Source of the DNA: Candidatus Peregrinibacteria bacterium UBA1369
Lineage (GTDB): Bacteria; Patescibacteriota; Gracilibacteria; UBA1369
Length of the DNA: 64,000 nucleotides
Assembly (NCBI GenBank): GCA_002305925.1
Contig: DBRL01000014.1
Coordinates: forward strand, 75,772-139,771
Direction: 5' to 3'
Positions 42,667-51,221 of this stretch are shown here, in pieces. Within the stretch, counting starts at the first letter, position 1. Every line of letters begins with the position of its first letter. Under the pieces are notes generated by a model that saw only the letters and a list, made by a program, of their open reading frames with translations, had not been told where the DNA came from and did no database searches. The translations under genes were made by a program, and so were the position numbers.

Positions 42667-44322
42667 TTAATTGCCGTTTTTAAAGTCGGCGTTGATGACG
42701 CGTAGAGCCTGTTGCAGGTAATTTTTGCGGTCCTGCAGAATCTGCCGTGCCGCAGCTTTGTTTTGGGCCGGCGGCGGGGCGATTTTGCCGGCCAGCTGTT
42801 CTTCGGTCAGCTGCAGAGCGCGGCTGTAAAAATACTGGGCGATTTGCAGATAGCTGCTGTCGCTGTGCGTCAGATAAATTTCATAGGCGGCGTCGGCGGC
42901 CAGGCGGTTATCCAGGAAGCGGCTGCTTTTGAGCAGAGCGGCGGTGTCTTTGCTGACCAGGCGTTGTTCCTGGTTTTGGGCCAGAAATCCTTTGCTTTGG
43001 CAGTGCGCGAGAACCTGTTCGATTTTTCGTTTGTGGGCGGACATTTGTTCTCCGGTCAGCGGTGAGAGGGGAGAGTTGTCGACCGTGGCCTTGGTGTCTT
43101 GCGCGCTTTCCTCTCCGGTATCTTCCGTTTGATCGTCTCTACCTGTTTGAATGGCGGCGTGCAGTCTGTGGCCGCAATCGCTGATCAGGGCTCCGATGGC
43201 GCCACCGGCGGTGATGCTGGCACCCATGACAAATTCCCTGCGATTGAAGGCGTTGCTTTTTCGCAAACCGATTTTTTCCAGCGCCAATTGGCCGCTGCCC
43301 CAGCCGACCAGGGTGCCGACGCCTCCAATGGCGGCGCGGATGCCGCTATGGATTTGGCGGCGAGACGGTGTCTCCGTATCGGCTGGTGCAGATGGCTTGG
43401 ACGGTTGATTAATAGTTTCCTGAAAAGCAATGTGGGCGGTCGGATTATCCAGTTTACGAAAAGCCAGGACTTTGTAGGCGTAAGCCGCCGATTCCTTGTG
43501 AAAATAGGGGCGGTGTTTTTGCCATTTTTTAAAGTGTTTGATGTATTCTTCGGTCAGATAGAGATATAGCCCCAGGCTGCCTTTGGCCCCGCAGCTGTCG
43601 ATTTCGGCGGGGATGGACGGCTCTTTGGCCAGAACCTCGAAGGCGCGCTGCATGTGCCCTTCGCCGGCGTTATAGGCGTGCAGGACGGTCAGGGAGAGAA
43701 AGCCGTTGTCGTCCAATTGATAGCGGTTTTTCAGGGTCTGGTAGTTGCGATCGGCGCTGAGCAGCAGATAAATGTATTCGAAGTATTTGACGGCGGCCTT
43801 GGTGGACAGTTCGAAGTCGGTGCGGCGATCGATGTCTTCCCTGACCATGATGTGCGGACCGACCATGGCCGGGTTGCCGGCGGTTCCGGGCATAAACTGC
43901 CAGGTGCCCACTGCAGGGGGATTGCTGCGGCTTTTGGCGGCGGTGTTGAATTTGGACTCCTCGTAGGGGATGTAGCAGATCAGACTTTTCAGGTAGTCGG
44001 GCAGTATTGTGGAGGCGTCAACCGTTTTTTTGATAAAGGCTTCACGGCTCAGATCGGAACCGAGCGAGCTTTCTTTCTGGGCACGCTTTTTGGTAATAGT
44101 ATAGTCGTTGATGCGGCGCGTTAATTTGCAATAATGGTCAATGCCCGCTTCGAATCTGCCGGCGACGTCATCGAGGTGACAGACTTCGGCCTGTTTTTTT
44201 CCGGCGCGAAGCGGTATATCCGGGTTGCCAAGTAGACGGAGACCGTTGTCGATAGTGGCTCCGGCTGCCGATCCCCCCAGGAAGGCCAATGCGGCGCGCC
44301 GATTGAAATTTTTTTCGAACAT
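42667..44322 (-). CDS. Tat-exported lytic transglycosylase-like protein with internal second Tat-like motif
   Basis: A 551-residue protein. N-terminal twin-arginine signal (FNRRAALAFLGGSAAGA, 6-22). The SLT-like domain (about 105-290) has YIPYEESKFN (Glu122 likely catalytic), GTWQFMPGTAG, and later VLHAYNAGEGHM, the usual goose-lysozyme-like pattern; it would cut peptidoglycan glycan strands outside the membrane. A second RR motif with glycine-rich hydrophobic run (FNRREFVMGASITAGGAIGAL, about 355-380) sits mid-protein, followed by a helical region. This looks like fusion or duplication. Confidence 0.75.
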   Translation of the reverse strand: MFEKNFNRRAALAFLGGSAAGATIDNGLRLLGNPDIPLRAGKKQAEVCHLDDVAGRFEAGIDHYCKLTRRINDYTITKKRAQKESSLGSDLSREAFIKKTVDASTILPDYLKSLICYIPYEESKFNTAAKSRSNPPAVGTWQFMPGTAGNPAMVGPHIMVREDIDRRTDFELSTKAAVKYFEYIYLLLSADRNYQTLKNRYQLDDNGFLSLTVLHAYNAGEGHMQRAFEVLAKEPSIPAEIDSCGAKGSLGLYLYLTEEYIKHFKKWQKHRPYFHKESAAYAYKVLAFRKLDNPTAHIAFQETINQPSKPSAPADTETPSRRQIHSGIRAAIGGVGTLVGWGSGQLALEKIGLRKSNAFNRREFVMGASITAGGAIGALISDCGHRLHAAIQTGRDDQTEDTGEESAQDTKATVDNSPLSPLTGEQMSAHKRKIEQVLAHCQSKGFLAQNQEQRLVSKDTAALLKSSRFLDNRLAADAAYEIYLTHSDSSYLQIAQYFYSRALQLTEEQLAGKIAPPPAQNKAAARQILQDRKNYLQQALRVINADFKNGN

Positions 44323-44385
44323 CGGAGGGTGATTAAAAACAAGAGGTTATTTTGTCGTAATTTGTTAAACTTGTCAAGTAGTAAC

Positions 44386-44414
44386 TTGGAAAGCCTGGAG
44401 CTTTGGAGTAAAAT
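44386..44414 (+). promoter_or_regulatory. promoter of the SLH-cupredoxin gene
   Basis: TTGGAA (44386-44391), 17 bp, TAAAAT (44409-44414), about 28 bp before the start codon. Confidence 0.5.
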
Positions 44415-44442
44415 GCAGGGGTTACAAAAACACAATAAAATT

Positions 44443-45444
44443 ATGACTAAATTTGCGATCAAATCTTTTTTTATGGCCTTGGGAGCTTTTGTGCTTTTCC
44501 TGCAGGTCCCGTTGGCCCTGGCCATAGAGGCTTTTTCCGATGTTAATTCCGCCCATCCAAATTACACGGCGATTATGGATCTGAAGGGTCGTGGCATGAT
44601 CAGCGGTTATCCGGACGGCAGTTTCAAGCCGGATCAGCCTGTCAATCGTGTGGAAGCTTTGAAAATTATTCTCAATGCTGCCAATATCGACGCGGCCAGT
44701 GCCACTCGAAAGGCTCCTTTTAGCGATATAGCCCAGGACCAATGGTATGCACCTTTTTTGAATAAAGCCTATGATCTCGGTATAGTCGAAGGCTACGCCG
44801 ATGGCACTTTTAAGCCGACACAAACGGTCAATCTGGTGGAAAACCTGAAAATGTTGTTGGCTACCTACAAAATTGATCTGTCCGCAGTGACTGTCAGCAG
44901 CAATATCTATGCGGATGCTTTTGCCGATCAGTGGTATGCCAAGTATGTGCAGTATGCCAAGGACAAAAAATTGATTGTGGCCGATGCAGAAAATATGGTT
45001 TATCCGGGACAGGGGATGACGCGCGGTAAACTGGCCGAATTGGCCTATAGGCTGATTTATATCACGGAAAATGATCTGGAGTATTTTGGACAGGTGGTTT
45101 CAGATGAAGATTTGCCCACTCCGCCAAGCGGTCGGGATGATACTCTGCAGGTGAATATCAGCGCCACCTCTTTCAGCGTGCCGGATCTGCTGGTGCCGCT
45201 GGGCACGACGGTGCGCTGGACCAATCTGGATACCAAACAGCACAATGTGACCAGTGCTTCCTTCAAGAGCCCCAATTTGAATAATGGTGACAGCTATGAA
45301 TATACTTTCAACAGTGAGGGCACCTTCAATTATTACTGTTCCCTGCATCCGGTCATGACCGGGAAAATCACCGTCAAGCCGGCTTACATGGTGCCGACAA
45401 TTTATGAGGATGTGGAACATCCGGAATGGTACGCTTTGGAATAG
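44443..45444 (+). CDS. secreted SLH-domain protein with cupredoxin domain
   Basis: A 333-residue envelope protein. Signal peptide 1-27 (FFMALGAFVLFLQVPLALA). Three S-layer homology domains (about 29-75, 90-140, 150-205; FSDVNSAHPNYTAIMDL, GMISGYPDGSFKPDQPVNRVEAL) followed by a plastocyanin-like domain (about 230-312) with type 1 copper ligands visible: KQHNV, then YYCSLHPVM (Cys, His, Met). It would bind wall polymer and copper outside the cell. ATG 44443 is chosen because the upstream frame lacks a signal peptide. The phage endolysin carries the same SLH class. Confidence 0.85.
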   Translation: MTKFAIKSFFMALGAFVLFLQVPLALAIEAFSDVNSAHPNYTAIMDLKGRGMISGYPDGSFKPDQPVNRVEALKIILNAANIDAASATRKAPFSDIAQDQWYAPFLNKAYDLGIVEGYADGTFKPTQTVNLVENLKMLLATYKIDLSAVTVSSNIYADAFADQWYAKYVQYAKDKKLIVADAENMVYPGQGMTRGKLAELAYRLIYITENDLEYFGQVVSDEDLPTPPSGRDDTLQVNISATSFSVPDLLVPLGTTVRWTNLDTKQHNVTSASFKSPNLNNGDSYEYTFNSEGTFNYYCSLHPVMTGKITVKPAYMVPTIYEDVEHPEWYALE

Positions 45445-45449
45445 CAGGG

Positions 45450-45553
45450 TTGAAATGTGCAGGGTTTGTGCTAGGATGGGTGACGGACGGGCCTTTAGCG
45501 GCTTGCCGCTAGACGCTTTGCGTTCAGGAGCCTAAAGCTTCTGGGGTCCACCA
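45450..45553 (+). promoter_or_regulatory. promoter and tRNA-like folded leader before the GGQ protein
   Basis: TTGAAA (45450-45455), 16 bp, TAGGAT (45472-45477) place a start near 45485, where the folded part begins: GGAC (45485-45488) pairs with GTCC (45546-45549), followed by ACCA. Three hairpins lie inside: TAGCGG/CCGCTA with a CTTG loop, GACGC/GCGTT, and CAGGAGC/GCTTCTG with a 5-base loop. It ends 14 bp before the GGQ protein start. Not a canonical tRNA: no T-loop. Confidence 0.5.
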
Positions 45554-45566
45554 ATTTCAATAAGGT

Positions 45567-45941
45567 ATGATCGATTTCAAGGATGAAAAGCTGGTGGCAA
45601 AGATGAAGGCACTCGGTTTGAGGTGGGAGGATTTTGATGAGAAATTCCAGAAGGGAAGTGGTAAGGGCGGCCAAAAGGTCAATAAAAGCACTAACGGCGT
45701 CTGGCTGCGCCATTTGCCGAGTGGTTTGGAAGTGAAAGTTCATAAATTTCGTGAGCTGTGGGGTAACCGGCTGTCGGCCTATCGTTTGCTGGTGGCGAAA
45801 ATTGAGGGGCAGAAACTGGGCAAACTATCGCCGCAGGCACAGAAGCGGGAAAAGTTGATCAAGCAGAAAAAAAGACGGCGCAGGCGCAGCAGCAGCGCTG
45901 AAAGTAGTGTCGTGGCCAGCCAGGACATGTCTGTAAAATGA
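45567..45941 (+). CDS. RF-1 domain peptidyl-tRNA hydrolase-like protein (GGQ)
   Basis: A 124-residue protein with the release factor GGQ motif in GSGKGGQKVNK (Gly34-Gly35-Gln36), which triggers hydrolysis of peptidyl-tRNA on the ribosome. It has no codon-recognition domains. The basic C-terminal tail (KQKKRRRRRSSS) resembles the ribosome-binding tails of ArfB/YaeJ and ICT1. A ribosome rescue role is likely, complementing tmRNA. Confidence 0.82.
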   Translation: MIDFKDEKLVAKMKALGLRWEDFDEKFQKGSGKGGQKVNKSTNGVWLRHLPSGLEVKVHKFRELWGNRLSAYRLLVAKIEGQKLGKLSPQAQKREKLIKQKKRRRRRSSSAESSVVASQDMSVK

Positions 45942-45967
45942 GCTGAGGACTGTCGGTCGGGTAGTTT

Positions 45968-46981
45968 TTATTGCAGGTCGCGGCGAATGGAGGCGGTTAT
46001 TTCGCCGATCAGCGGTTTGAGGGCGCGGCGATCGTCTTTGAGGAAAGCGGCGCGTATTTTTTCGGCTATCTGGTTGGTTTCGGGCGAGCCGAGCAGGGCG
46101 AGGCGAGCCAAAAACTGTTCGAGGGCCTGGTGATTGAGCGGGCGGGCGGGATCCGTGCTGGAGGCCAGAAAGTCGAGCAGTTCATTGCAGGTTTGGCGGC
46201 GGGCGTGGTCGACTGTTCCGAGATGACGGTTTCTGAGGTGGCGTTGGCGCAGGGCTTCGCTGCGCGCTCCGTGGCGGCCGTTGAGATAGGAGAGTACTGT
46301 CCAGAATAGCAACAGACCCAGGAATGGCGTGACAAAGAGAAGGGGGTGCGCTACCGGGATGATTGGGGCGGCTGGCACGCAGGGCGGGCTTGGAACGTCG
46401 CTGTCGTTGCCGATGCTAGCGTCGTTCGGAGTGTCGGCGGGCGGGCAGTCCGGGAGATCCGGAGTTTCAGGACTGTTGGGATCGGTGGTCAGACCGGGCA
46501 GGCGCGGTGTGAAAGTGCCGCTCGGCAAACGGGTTGAACCGTCGTTGGGGGGCGTGCGGTCGGGGGTGGGATCAGCGGGCGCGGTAGTGCCGGGGTCATC
46601 GGCAGGCGGGCGAGTGTAGCTGTCCTGACCTTCTGTGGAAGCGGTCTCCCCGGTGGGGGCGTTGGGATCAAAAGTGCCAGTATTGCCAGTATTGTCAGTG
46701 GTAGTATTATCTGTTTCGGCCGGCTGGGTGGTGTCGACCGGCTCAAAAGTCCGCAGCAGTTCCGGGTCGATGGTCAGCACGGGGTCTGGGTTCGTGGTGT
46801 TGAATTCACTGAAGGTGGTATTGAGCAGCAGGGGGTCATTGAGAGTCGATTGCGCGCGGGCGGCGGGCAGGGCCAGCAAAAGGCTCAAGAGCAGAGGCAA
46901 CAGCATCAGGCCGATCAGGCTTTTGGGGCCGGGCGGGCGGGATGATGAAGAGTGGCAAAGATGTTTGCTGGTGATTTTCAT
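45968..46981 (-). CDS. secreted, low-complexity membrane-anchored protein
   Basis: A 337-residue protein with a signal peptide (SLIGLMLLPLLLSLLLALPAARAQ, about 20-45), a Thr/Pro/Asp-rich low-complexity ectodomain (about 50-215), a transmembrane helix (LLFVTPFLGLLLFWTVLSYL, about 230-250) and a helical cytoplasmic region. The start at 46981 is fixed by an ATGA overlap with the preceding gene. No family recognised. Confidence 0.7.
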   Translation of the reverse strand: MKITSKHLCHSSSSRPPGPKSLIGLMLLPLLLSLLLALPAARAQSTLNDPLLLNTTFSEFNTTNPDPVLTIDPELLRTFEPVDTTQPAETDNTTTDNTGNTGTFDPNAPTGETASTEGQDSYTRPPADDPGTTAPADPTPDRTPPNDGSTRLPSGTFTPRLPGLTTDPNSPETPDLPDCPPADTPNDASIGNDSDVPSPPCVPAAPIIPVAHPLLFVTPFLGLLLFWTVLSYLNGRHGARSEALRQRHLRNRHLGTVDHARRQTCNELLDFLASSTDPARPLNHQALEQFLARLALLGSPETNQIAEKIRAAFLKDDRRALKPLIGEITASIRRDLQ

Positions 46982-47505
46982 ATGCGGTTGGTGGTGATTT
47001 CCATGTCTTCGCGGATGGCTTCCAGCAGAGCTGAACGGTTTCCCATGTAGGTCTCGCCGAGGGAAATTTCGCGGCTTTGGTCTTTTTGGGAAAATTTCTG
47101 TTTGGCCAGACTGAGCAGTTCGGTTTCCAGACGGTCTTTGAGCTCTTTGACCTTTGCGTTGGCCACAAGGTCGACGCGAATTTCGATGCGCATCCATTCA
47201 CTGTCAAAAGTTTCCAGATCTTTCAACTCCAGATCCGAGCTTTTTTTGCTGATAAAGTTCTCCAGCGCGGCCAATTCAGAGACGAAGGCCGAGTAAACCT
47301 CCTGCTTGAGCCCGAATTCCTTTTCTTTTTTGGCGCGGGCAAGCTGGGCCTCTTCCCGTCTCTCCTCGCGGCGGATGTCCATGTGCCGGATGATCAGGGA
47401 GGTGAGAATGGTGATAAAAGTACCCACGACCAGGCCGGTGACGCCGATAATGGCGCCGACGATTTCACCGATGGCCTCGGGATTGGCGGTGATGGTATCA
47501 AACAT
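46978..47505 (-). CDS. membrane-anchored coiled-coil protein
   Basis: A 175-residue protein with one N-terminal transmembrane helix (IVGAIIGVTGLVVGTFITILTSLII, about 12-38) and a long charged coiled coil (about 45-165). It overlaps the next gene by 4 bp, so the two are probably translated together. Function unknown. Confidence 0.7.
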   Translation of the reverse strand: MFDTITANPEAIGEIVGAIIGVTGLVVGTFITILTSLIIRHMDIRREERREEAQLARAKKEKEFGLKQEVYSAFVSELAALENFISKKSSDLELKDLETFDSEWMRIEIRVDLVANAKVKELKDRLETELLSLAKQKFSQKDQSREISLGETYMGNRSALLEAIREDMEITTNRI

Positions 47506-47633
47506 GCTGCTGCTTGGTTATTTTGCTGTAATGTAACACGATTGCCAGGATTGTAAAAGGTGCCGGAGGAAAGTGGCTTGAGCAAGGACTTTTCTCCCGA
47601 AACTTGAAAAAGCGGATCAGCAGTCTTTATGTC

Positions 47634-47662
47634 TTGACAAAAGGGTGAATTTCTAGTTAAAT
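47634..47662 (+). promoter_or_regulatory. promoter of the sigma factor gene
   Basis: TTGACA (47634-47639), 17 bp, TTAAAT (47657-47662), about 22 bp before the start codon. Confidence 0.6.
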
Positions 47663-47684
47663 TTACCTCTTAAGTTTTGTCAGC

Positions 47685-48224
47685 ATGAAACAAGGTCTGG
47701 AAAACGAGCGGATTTTGATAGAAAGGGCCAAGGCGGACCCCGCCTGCTTCGTGGATTTGTATGACAAATATTTTGAGCCCATTTACCGCTATGTATATAG
47801 GCGGGTCAGTTCCGTGGAAACGGCTGAGGATCTGGTCAGCCAGACTTTTTATGACGCACTGTCCCATCTGAAGAGCTATCAGCACAAGGGCTATCCTTTT
47901 TCGGCCTGGCTATACAAAATTGCCCATAACAACGTGCTGAAGTGGTATCGCAGCAATTCGCGCCACCAGCAGGTGGATTTGGAAAATGTCGTGGAATTGC
48001 GTTCGGACGAGGATGTAGTTGAGGAATTGGCCGTCAATACAGAACGCGGCAATGTCCTGGCCATGCTGGAGAAGCTGGAATATGAAGACAGGGAGCTGAT
48101 TCGTTTAAAATACTTTGAGGAGGTCTCCAATATCGAAATCGGACAGATTATGGGGATCACGGCCAACAATGTCGGCGTCAAGCTGTACAGGGCCCTGAAA
48201 AGACTGAAACAATTAATGGACTAG
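47685..48224 (+). CDS. ECF-type RNA polymerase sigma factor
   Basis: A 179-residue sigma-70 family protein with region 2 (about 20-90: FVDLYDKYFEPIYRYVYRRVSSVETAEDLVSQTFYDAL) and region 4 (about 125-175: LEYEDRELIRLKYFEEVSNIEIGQIMGITANNVGVKLYRALKRL). It directs transcription of a specific regulon. The next gene encodes a probable membrane anti-sigma protein 35 bp downstream, the usual pairing. Confidence 0.9.
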   Translation: MKQGLENERILIERAKADPACFVDLYDKYFEPIYRYVYRRVSSVETAEDLVSQTFYDALSHLKSYQHKGYPFSAWLYKIAHNNVLKWYRSNSRHQQVDLENVVELRSDEDVVEELAVNTERGNVLAMLEKLEYEDRELIRLKYFEEVSNIEIGQIMGITANNVGVKLYRALKRLKQLMD

Positions 48225-48259
48225 GGATTTGCCCACATCATCAAGATTTGTAGATAATC

Positions 48260-49687
48260 ATGGAACATCTGGACAGTAAATATTTCGAAAGAGTCATTGC
48301 CGCGCTGAGACAGGCCAGAGACTCGCAAACCATTGAAATTAATGAAAATTTCAAGCGCACACTGCGTGCTCGAATCGAGGAAAGGGCCATGATGCCACTG
48401 GAAACCGCCGAGCCAAACTGGGTGGAGTGGGTGCTGAGATCCCGTTATGTACCGGGCGGAGTGCCGGTGATGGCGGCCCTGGTGCTGGTGACGATGGCCG
48501 CGCTAAATCACAATGTGCCGATGGACAGCCAGATGTTGGCCGAAACCGGAGAGGTGAATGAGGGTCGGGTACTCGATGCGCAGGCCGATCTGCTGTTGTC
48601 CCAACCCGCCGTGACGATGACAAGGTCACAGCAAGATTCGGCATTTAGTCCTGATGTTAATGCGGAGCACCGACTGGAGACTTTTTCGGCCGAGCTGGTG
48701 ATGCCGCCGGCAGAGGTAATGGCTGCCCGGGAGGCTTATCTGAGAGCGTTGGAGAGTGGCCCAGACCAGCTGGAGATGACGCAGATGCCGTATACAGTTA
48801 AAACTGTTTCTTCCTCGCCGGCCTATACTTTCTTTGAGGGGGCTATTAACAGTATTTTGAATATTCCTGTTCCGCAGACCGAAGAACCTGTTTCAGCCGT
48901 GCGCGTGGAGAAAACTATTCCCCAGACTGTTTCGACGGACCCAGTTCCGGCCAACGCCACGGTCACCACCCCGGTCCCCGCCGAATCGCATGGGCAGATC
49001 GTGCCAACCACTGTGGTGGAGGTGATACCGATGAAGGGCGAGATAGAGGTCAGCAAAGAGCAGACAAAACCCTCGATGCCCTCCGAAGCGAGCGGAAAAC
49101 TGGTTGAGCCCGAACCCCAAGCCGATACCGTGATGACGCCTACACAGACGGCGGCTACCCAGCCGCTGTCCAGTCCCGCCACAGTGTCCACGCCCGCTCC
49201 GCTTTCAACCCCTGTATTGCCCGAGGCTTATATGGTAGTGGATCCGGCCAAAGGTACTTTTGAAAAAATCAGCGTGGCCCCCGTGCCGCCAGCGGAAACC
49301 ATGTCGCCTGCGGTGGTTGAGCCCGCGTTGGAGGAAGTCTCCTTGGAAGAAGTCTCCTTGGAGGCAGTTTCCCCTATAAACACGTTTGATCTTCGCAGCG
49401 AGCCGCTGGCGCCTCTGTTAGAGTCCGTGGAAGTCGATAATCAGCCACTCCTGGCCGAGAGAATATATTTCCGCGGTGAATTGCGTGAGAAACTGGTGCG
49501 AGCCGTTATGCTTGCCCTGGCCGGACGCGATGGCAATCTGAGCCGCGACTATTATGTCAATATTGCCGCTTCTCCAGACGGTACTTATCGCGCCACGTTA
49601 TATGAACATGCCAAGAGCAGGACGCTGCTGGTGATTGCCGCACAGCGGACAGGGGAATACCGTGTGATCACGCAGGTTAATTATTAG
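48260..49687 (+). CDS. probable membrane anti-sigma protein
   Basis: A 475-residue protein. N-terminal cytoplasmic helical part (1-65), one transmembrane helix (about 66-85, VPVMAALVLVTMAALNH), a Pro/Thr/Val/Glu-rich extended region (about 90-385, with EEVSLEEVSLEAVS repeats) and a small C-terminal domain (about 395-475). The place after the sigma factor and the topology suggest an anti-sigma factor with extracytoplasmic sensor. No zinc-binding anti-sigma motif was seen. A hairpin-plus-T-run terminator follows. Confidence 0.7.
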   Translation: MEHLDSKYFERVIAALRQARDSQTIEINENFKRTLRARIEERAMMPLETAEPNWVEWVLRSRYVPGGVPVMAALVLVTMAALNHNVPMDSQMLAETGEVNEGRVLDAQADLLLSQPAVTMTRSQQDSAFSPDVNAEHRLETFSAELVMPPAEVMAAREAYLRALESGPDQLEMTQMPYTVKTVSSSPAYTFFEGAINSILNIPVPQTEEPVSAVRVEKTIPQTVSTDPVPANATVTTPVPAESHGQIVPTTVVEVIPMKGEIEVSKEQTKPSMPSEASGKLVEPEPQADTVMTPTQTAATQPLSSPATVSTPAPLSTPVLPEAYMVVDPAKGTFEKISVAPVPPAETMSPAVVEPALEEVSLEEVSLEAVSPINTFDLRSEPLAPLLESVEVDNQPLLAERIYFRGELREKLVRAVMLALAGRDGNLSRDYYVNIAASPDGTYRATLYEHAKSRTLLVIAAQRTGEYRVITQVNY

Positions 49688-49696
49688 CAAGGCAGG

Positions 49697-49728
49697 AAAG
49701 CCCGACGTTTATTTGCTGAGGGCTTTTT
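49697..49728 (+). terminator. terminator after the sigma/anti-sigma operon
   Basis: AAAGCCC (49697-49703) pairs with GGGCTTT (49720-49726), continuing into a T-run. It overlaps the last codons of the convergent O-antigen ligase gene. Confidence 0.55.
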
Positions 49729-51175
49729 GGTCGTGTCCGAATCGCAGGCGGTAAAAAACGCCGATCAGGGGCAGATAAAAAAGCAAAATTTGAGGGAAAA
49801 ACAGGCTGTTGACGAAATTGCTGTGCACCAGCAGGGTGAGCGTGATGATGAAAAGTCCCAGAGACCAGCCGGCCAGTTCGGGGCGGGTGGTTCGTCGCCA
49901 GGTCTGCCAGCTGTCGCGGAGGATCAGCCAGAGGAAATAGAGAAAAACCAGCAAACCGGCGAAGCCGGTGGTGGCGGTGAGGGTAAGAAGGCTGGAGTCT
50001 GAGCCGCTAGCGGAATGGACGTCCTCGCTCTTGATAAATCCCTCGCTCATTTTGACGGCGGCAAGATTGTTGTAGCCGTGGCCGAGAAGAGGTTTTTGGC
50101 CGATCAGTTCCAGGGTCTGTTCCCAGTTCTGGATACGCAGACGGGCGGTGGGGTCGGGGTTTTCGGAGGTGTTGAAGAGCACTGAAGTCATGCTGGTGAC
50201 CAGCTCGCCGGCGCGCTGCTGGGCGCGGTCGGAGACGGAGAGGCCGATGGCGCCGATGATGAGGACGATGATCAGCAGGCGGCGTGCTTTGAGCAGACCA
50301 AGTACCAGTAGCCCACAGAGAAAGGCCAGCCAGGCCGATCGTGAATAGGTGAGGAAAAGAGCCGGCAGGAGAGCGGCCGAAGTGATGAATAGTAGTATTC
50401 GGACGCGGTCTGTCGGCCGGTAGAGGGCCAGACTGACCAGGAAGAGCGAGGCGGCGGCGAAGTAGCCGCCGATAAAATTGGGATCGAGCCAGCTGCCGAC
50501 CAGGCGGTTGATGTGCGGGTCATAACCGGCGCTTTTGGCCAATTCTTCCAGATCGGGCAGGATTTGCAGCTGCAGAAATCCGCCGGCGGCCAGGGCCAGA
50601 GCAATGAAAATCAGCCAGTTGTGCAGCGCGGGCAGCTGTTGGCGGCCAATCAGCCAATAGGAGCAGGGGAGCAGGCCGAGGTAGAAGACCAGGCGGAGCA
50701 GATAGAGGCCACCGGCCAGTACTTCGCTGGCGGGCAGGGCCAGCAGGCTGTAGAGCAGCGAAAAGACGGCGACGGCCAGGAAAAGCAGCAAAGTTTGGAG
50801 CAGCCTGCTGAAGCGGGCGTCGCTGAAGCGCGGGCGCAGGCGCCAGAGCAGCAGCAGCTCATAGAGCGGAATGAGGAGGTCACTAAGCACAATACTGCGG
50901 CCGAGGAAGTCCAGCCGCGAAAATTCGCCCAGAATGGGCAGGCCCAGCAGAATGAAGAGGCCCCAGAGCGGGCGGTGCCAGGCCAGCAGCAGGAAAAGGC
51001 CGGTCAGCAGCGGCAGGGCCAGAGAATCTGCCCTGGACAGCAGCAGCCAGGTGAGGGCGGCTCCCAGCAGGGCAAAAAGCAGGGTCCAGGCCAGGGCTGA
51101 GACGGATTTGGCGGAAATGGCGGTGGGGTGAAGGGACCAGTCAATTCTAAACTGCCCGCGGCCCGCAGACAACAA
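49709..51175 (-). CDS. O-antigen ligase/polymerase-like membrane protein
   Basis: A 488-residue protein with about twelve transmembrane helices and the Wzy/WaaL-type periplasmic loop (NLAAVKMSEGFIKSEDVHSASGSDSSLLTL, about 370-400) before the last helices; GHGYNN precedes it. It probably polymerises or attaches surface polysaccharide. The start is a TTG at 51175 (or 51172), directly inside the T-run of the upstream terminator, since no ATG is available before the first helices. Confidence 0.8.
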   Translation of the reverse strand: MLSAGRGQFRIDWSLHPTAISAKSVSALAWTLLFALLGAALTWLLLSRADSLALPLLTGLFLLLAWHRPLWGLFILLGLPILGEFSRLDFLGRSIVLSDLLIPLYELLLLWRLRPRFSDARFSRLLQTLLLFLAVAVFSLLYSLLALPASEVLAGGLYLLRLVFYLGLLPCSYWLIGRQQLPALHNWLIFIALALAAGGFLQLQILPDLEELAKSAGYDPHINRLVGSWLDPNFIGGYFAAASLFLVSLALYRPTDRVRILLFITSAALLPALFLTYSRSAWLAFLCGLLVLGLLKARRLLIIVLIIGAIGLSVSDRAQQRAGELVTSMTSVLFNTSENPDPTARLRIQNWEQTLELIGQKPLLGHGYNNLAAVKMSEGFIKSEDVHSASGSDSSLLTLTATTGFAGLLVFLYFLWLILRDSWQTWRRTTRPELAGWSLGLFIITLTLLVHSNFVNSLFFPQILLFYLPLIGVFYRLRFGHDQKALSK

Positions 51176-51198
51176 AAAAGGGAGCCCTGCGGGCTCCC
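51174..51198 (-). terminator. terminator of the surface protein cluster
   Basis: On the minus strand the stem GGGAGCCC / GGGCTCCC (51180-51198) has a 3-base loop and a run of T (51174-51179). It ends leftward transcription of the surface protein genes. Confidence 0.75.
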
Positions 51199-51221
51199 CT
51201 GGAAAGGCGGTTGGGTGGCTG

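Noticed and set aside
2871..45444. Alternative genetic code with UGA read as glycine (as in Gracilibacteria/SR1)
   Set aside because: Several well-supported genes end in TGA at the expected place (for example 3099-3101 and the tape measure gene at 32037-32039), and no in-frame TGA interrupts the conserved genes. Standard code fits.
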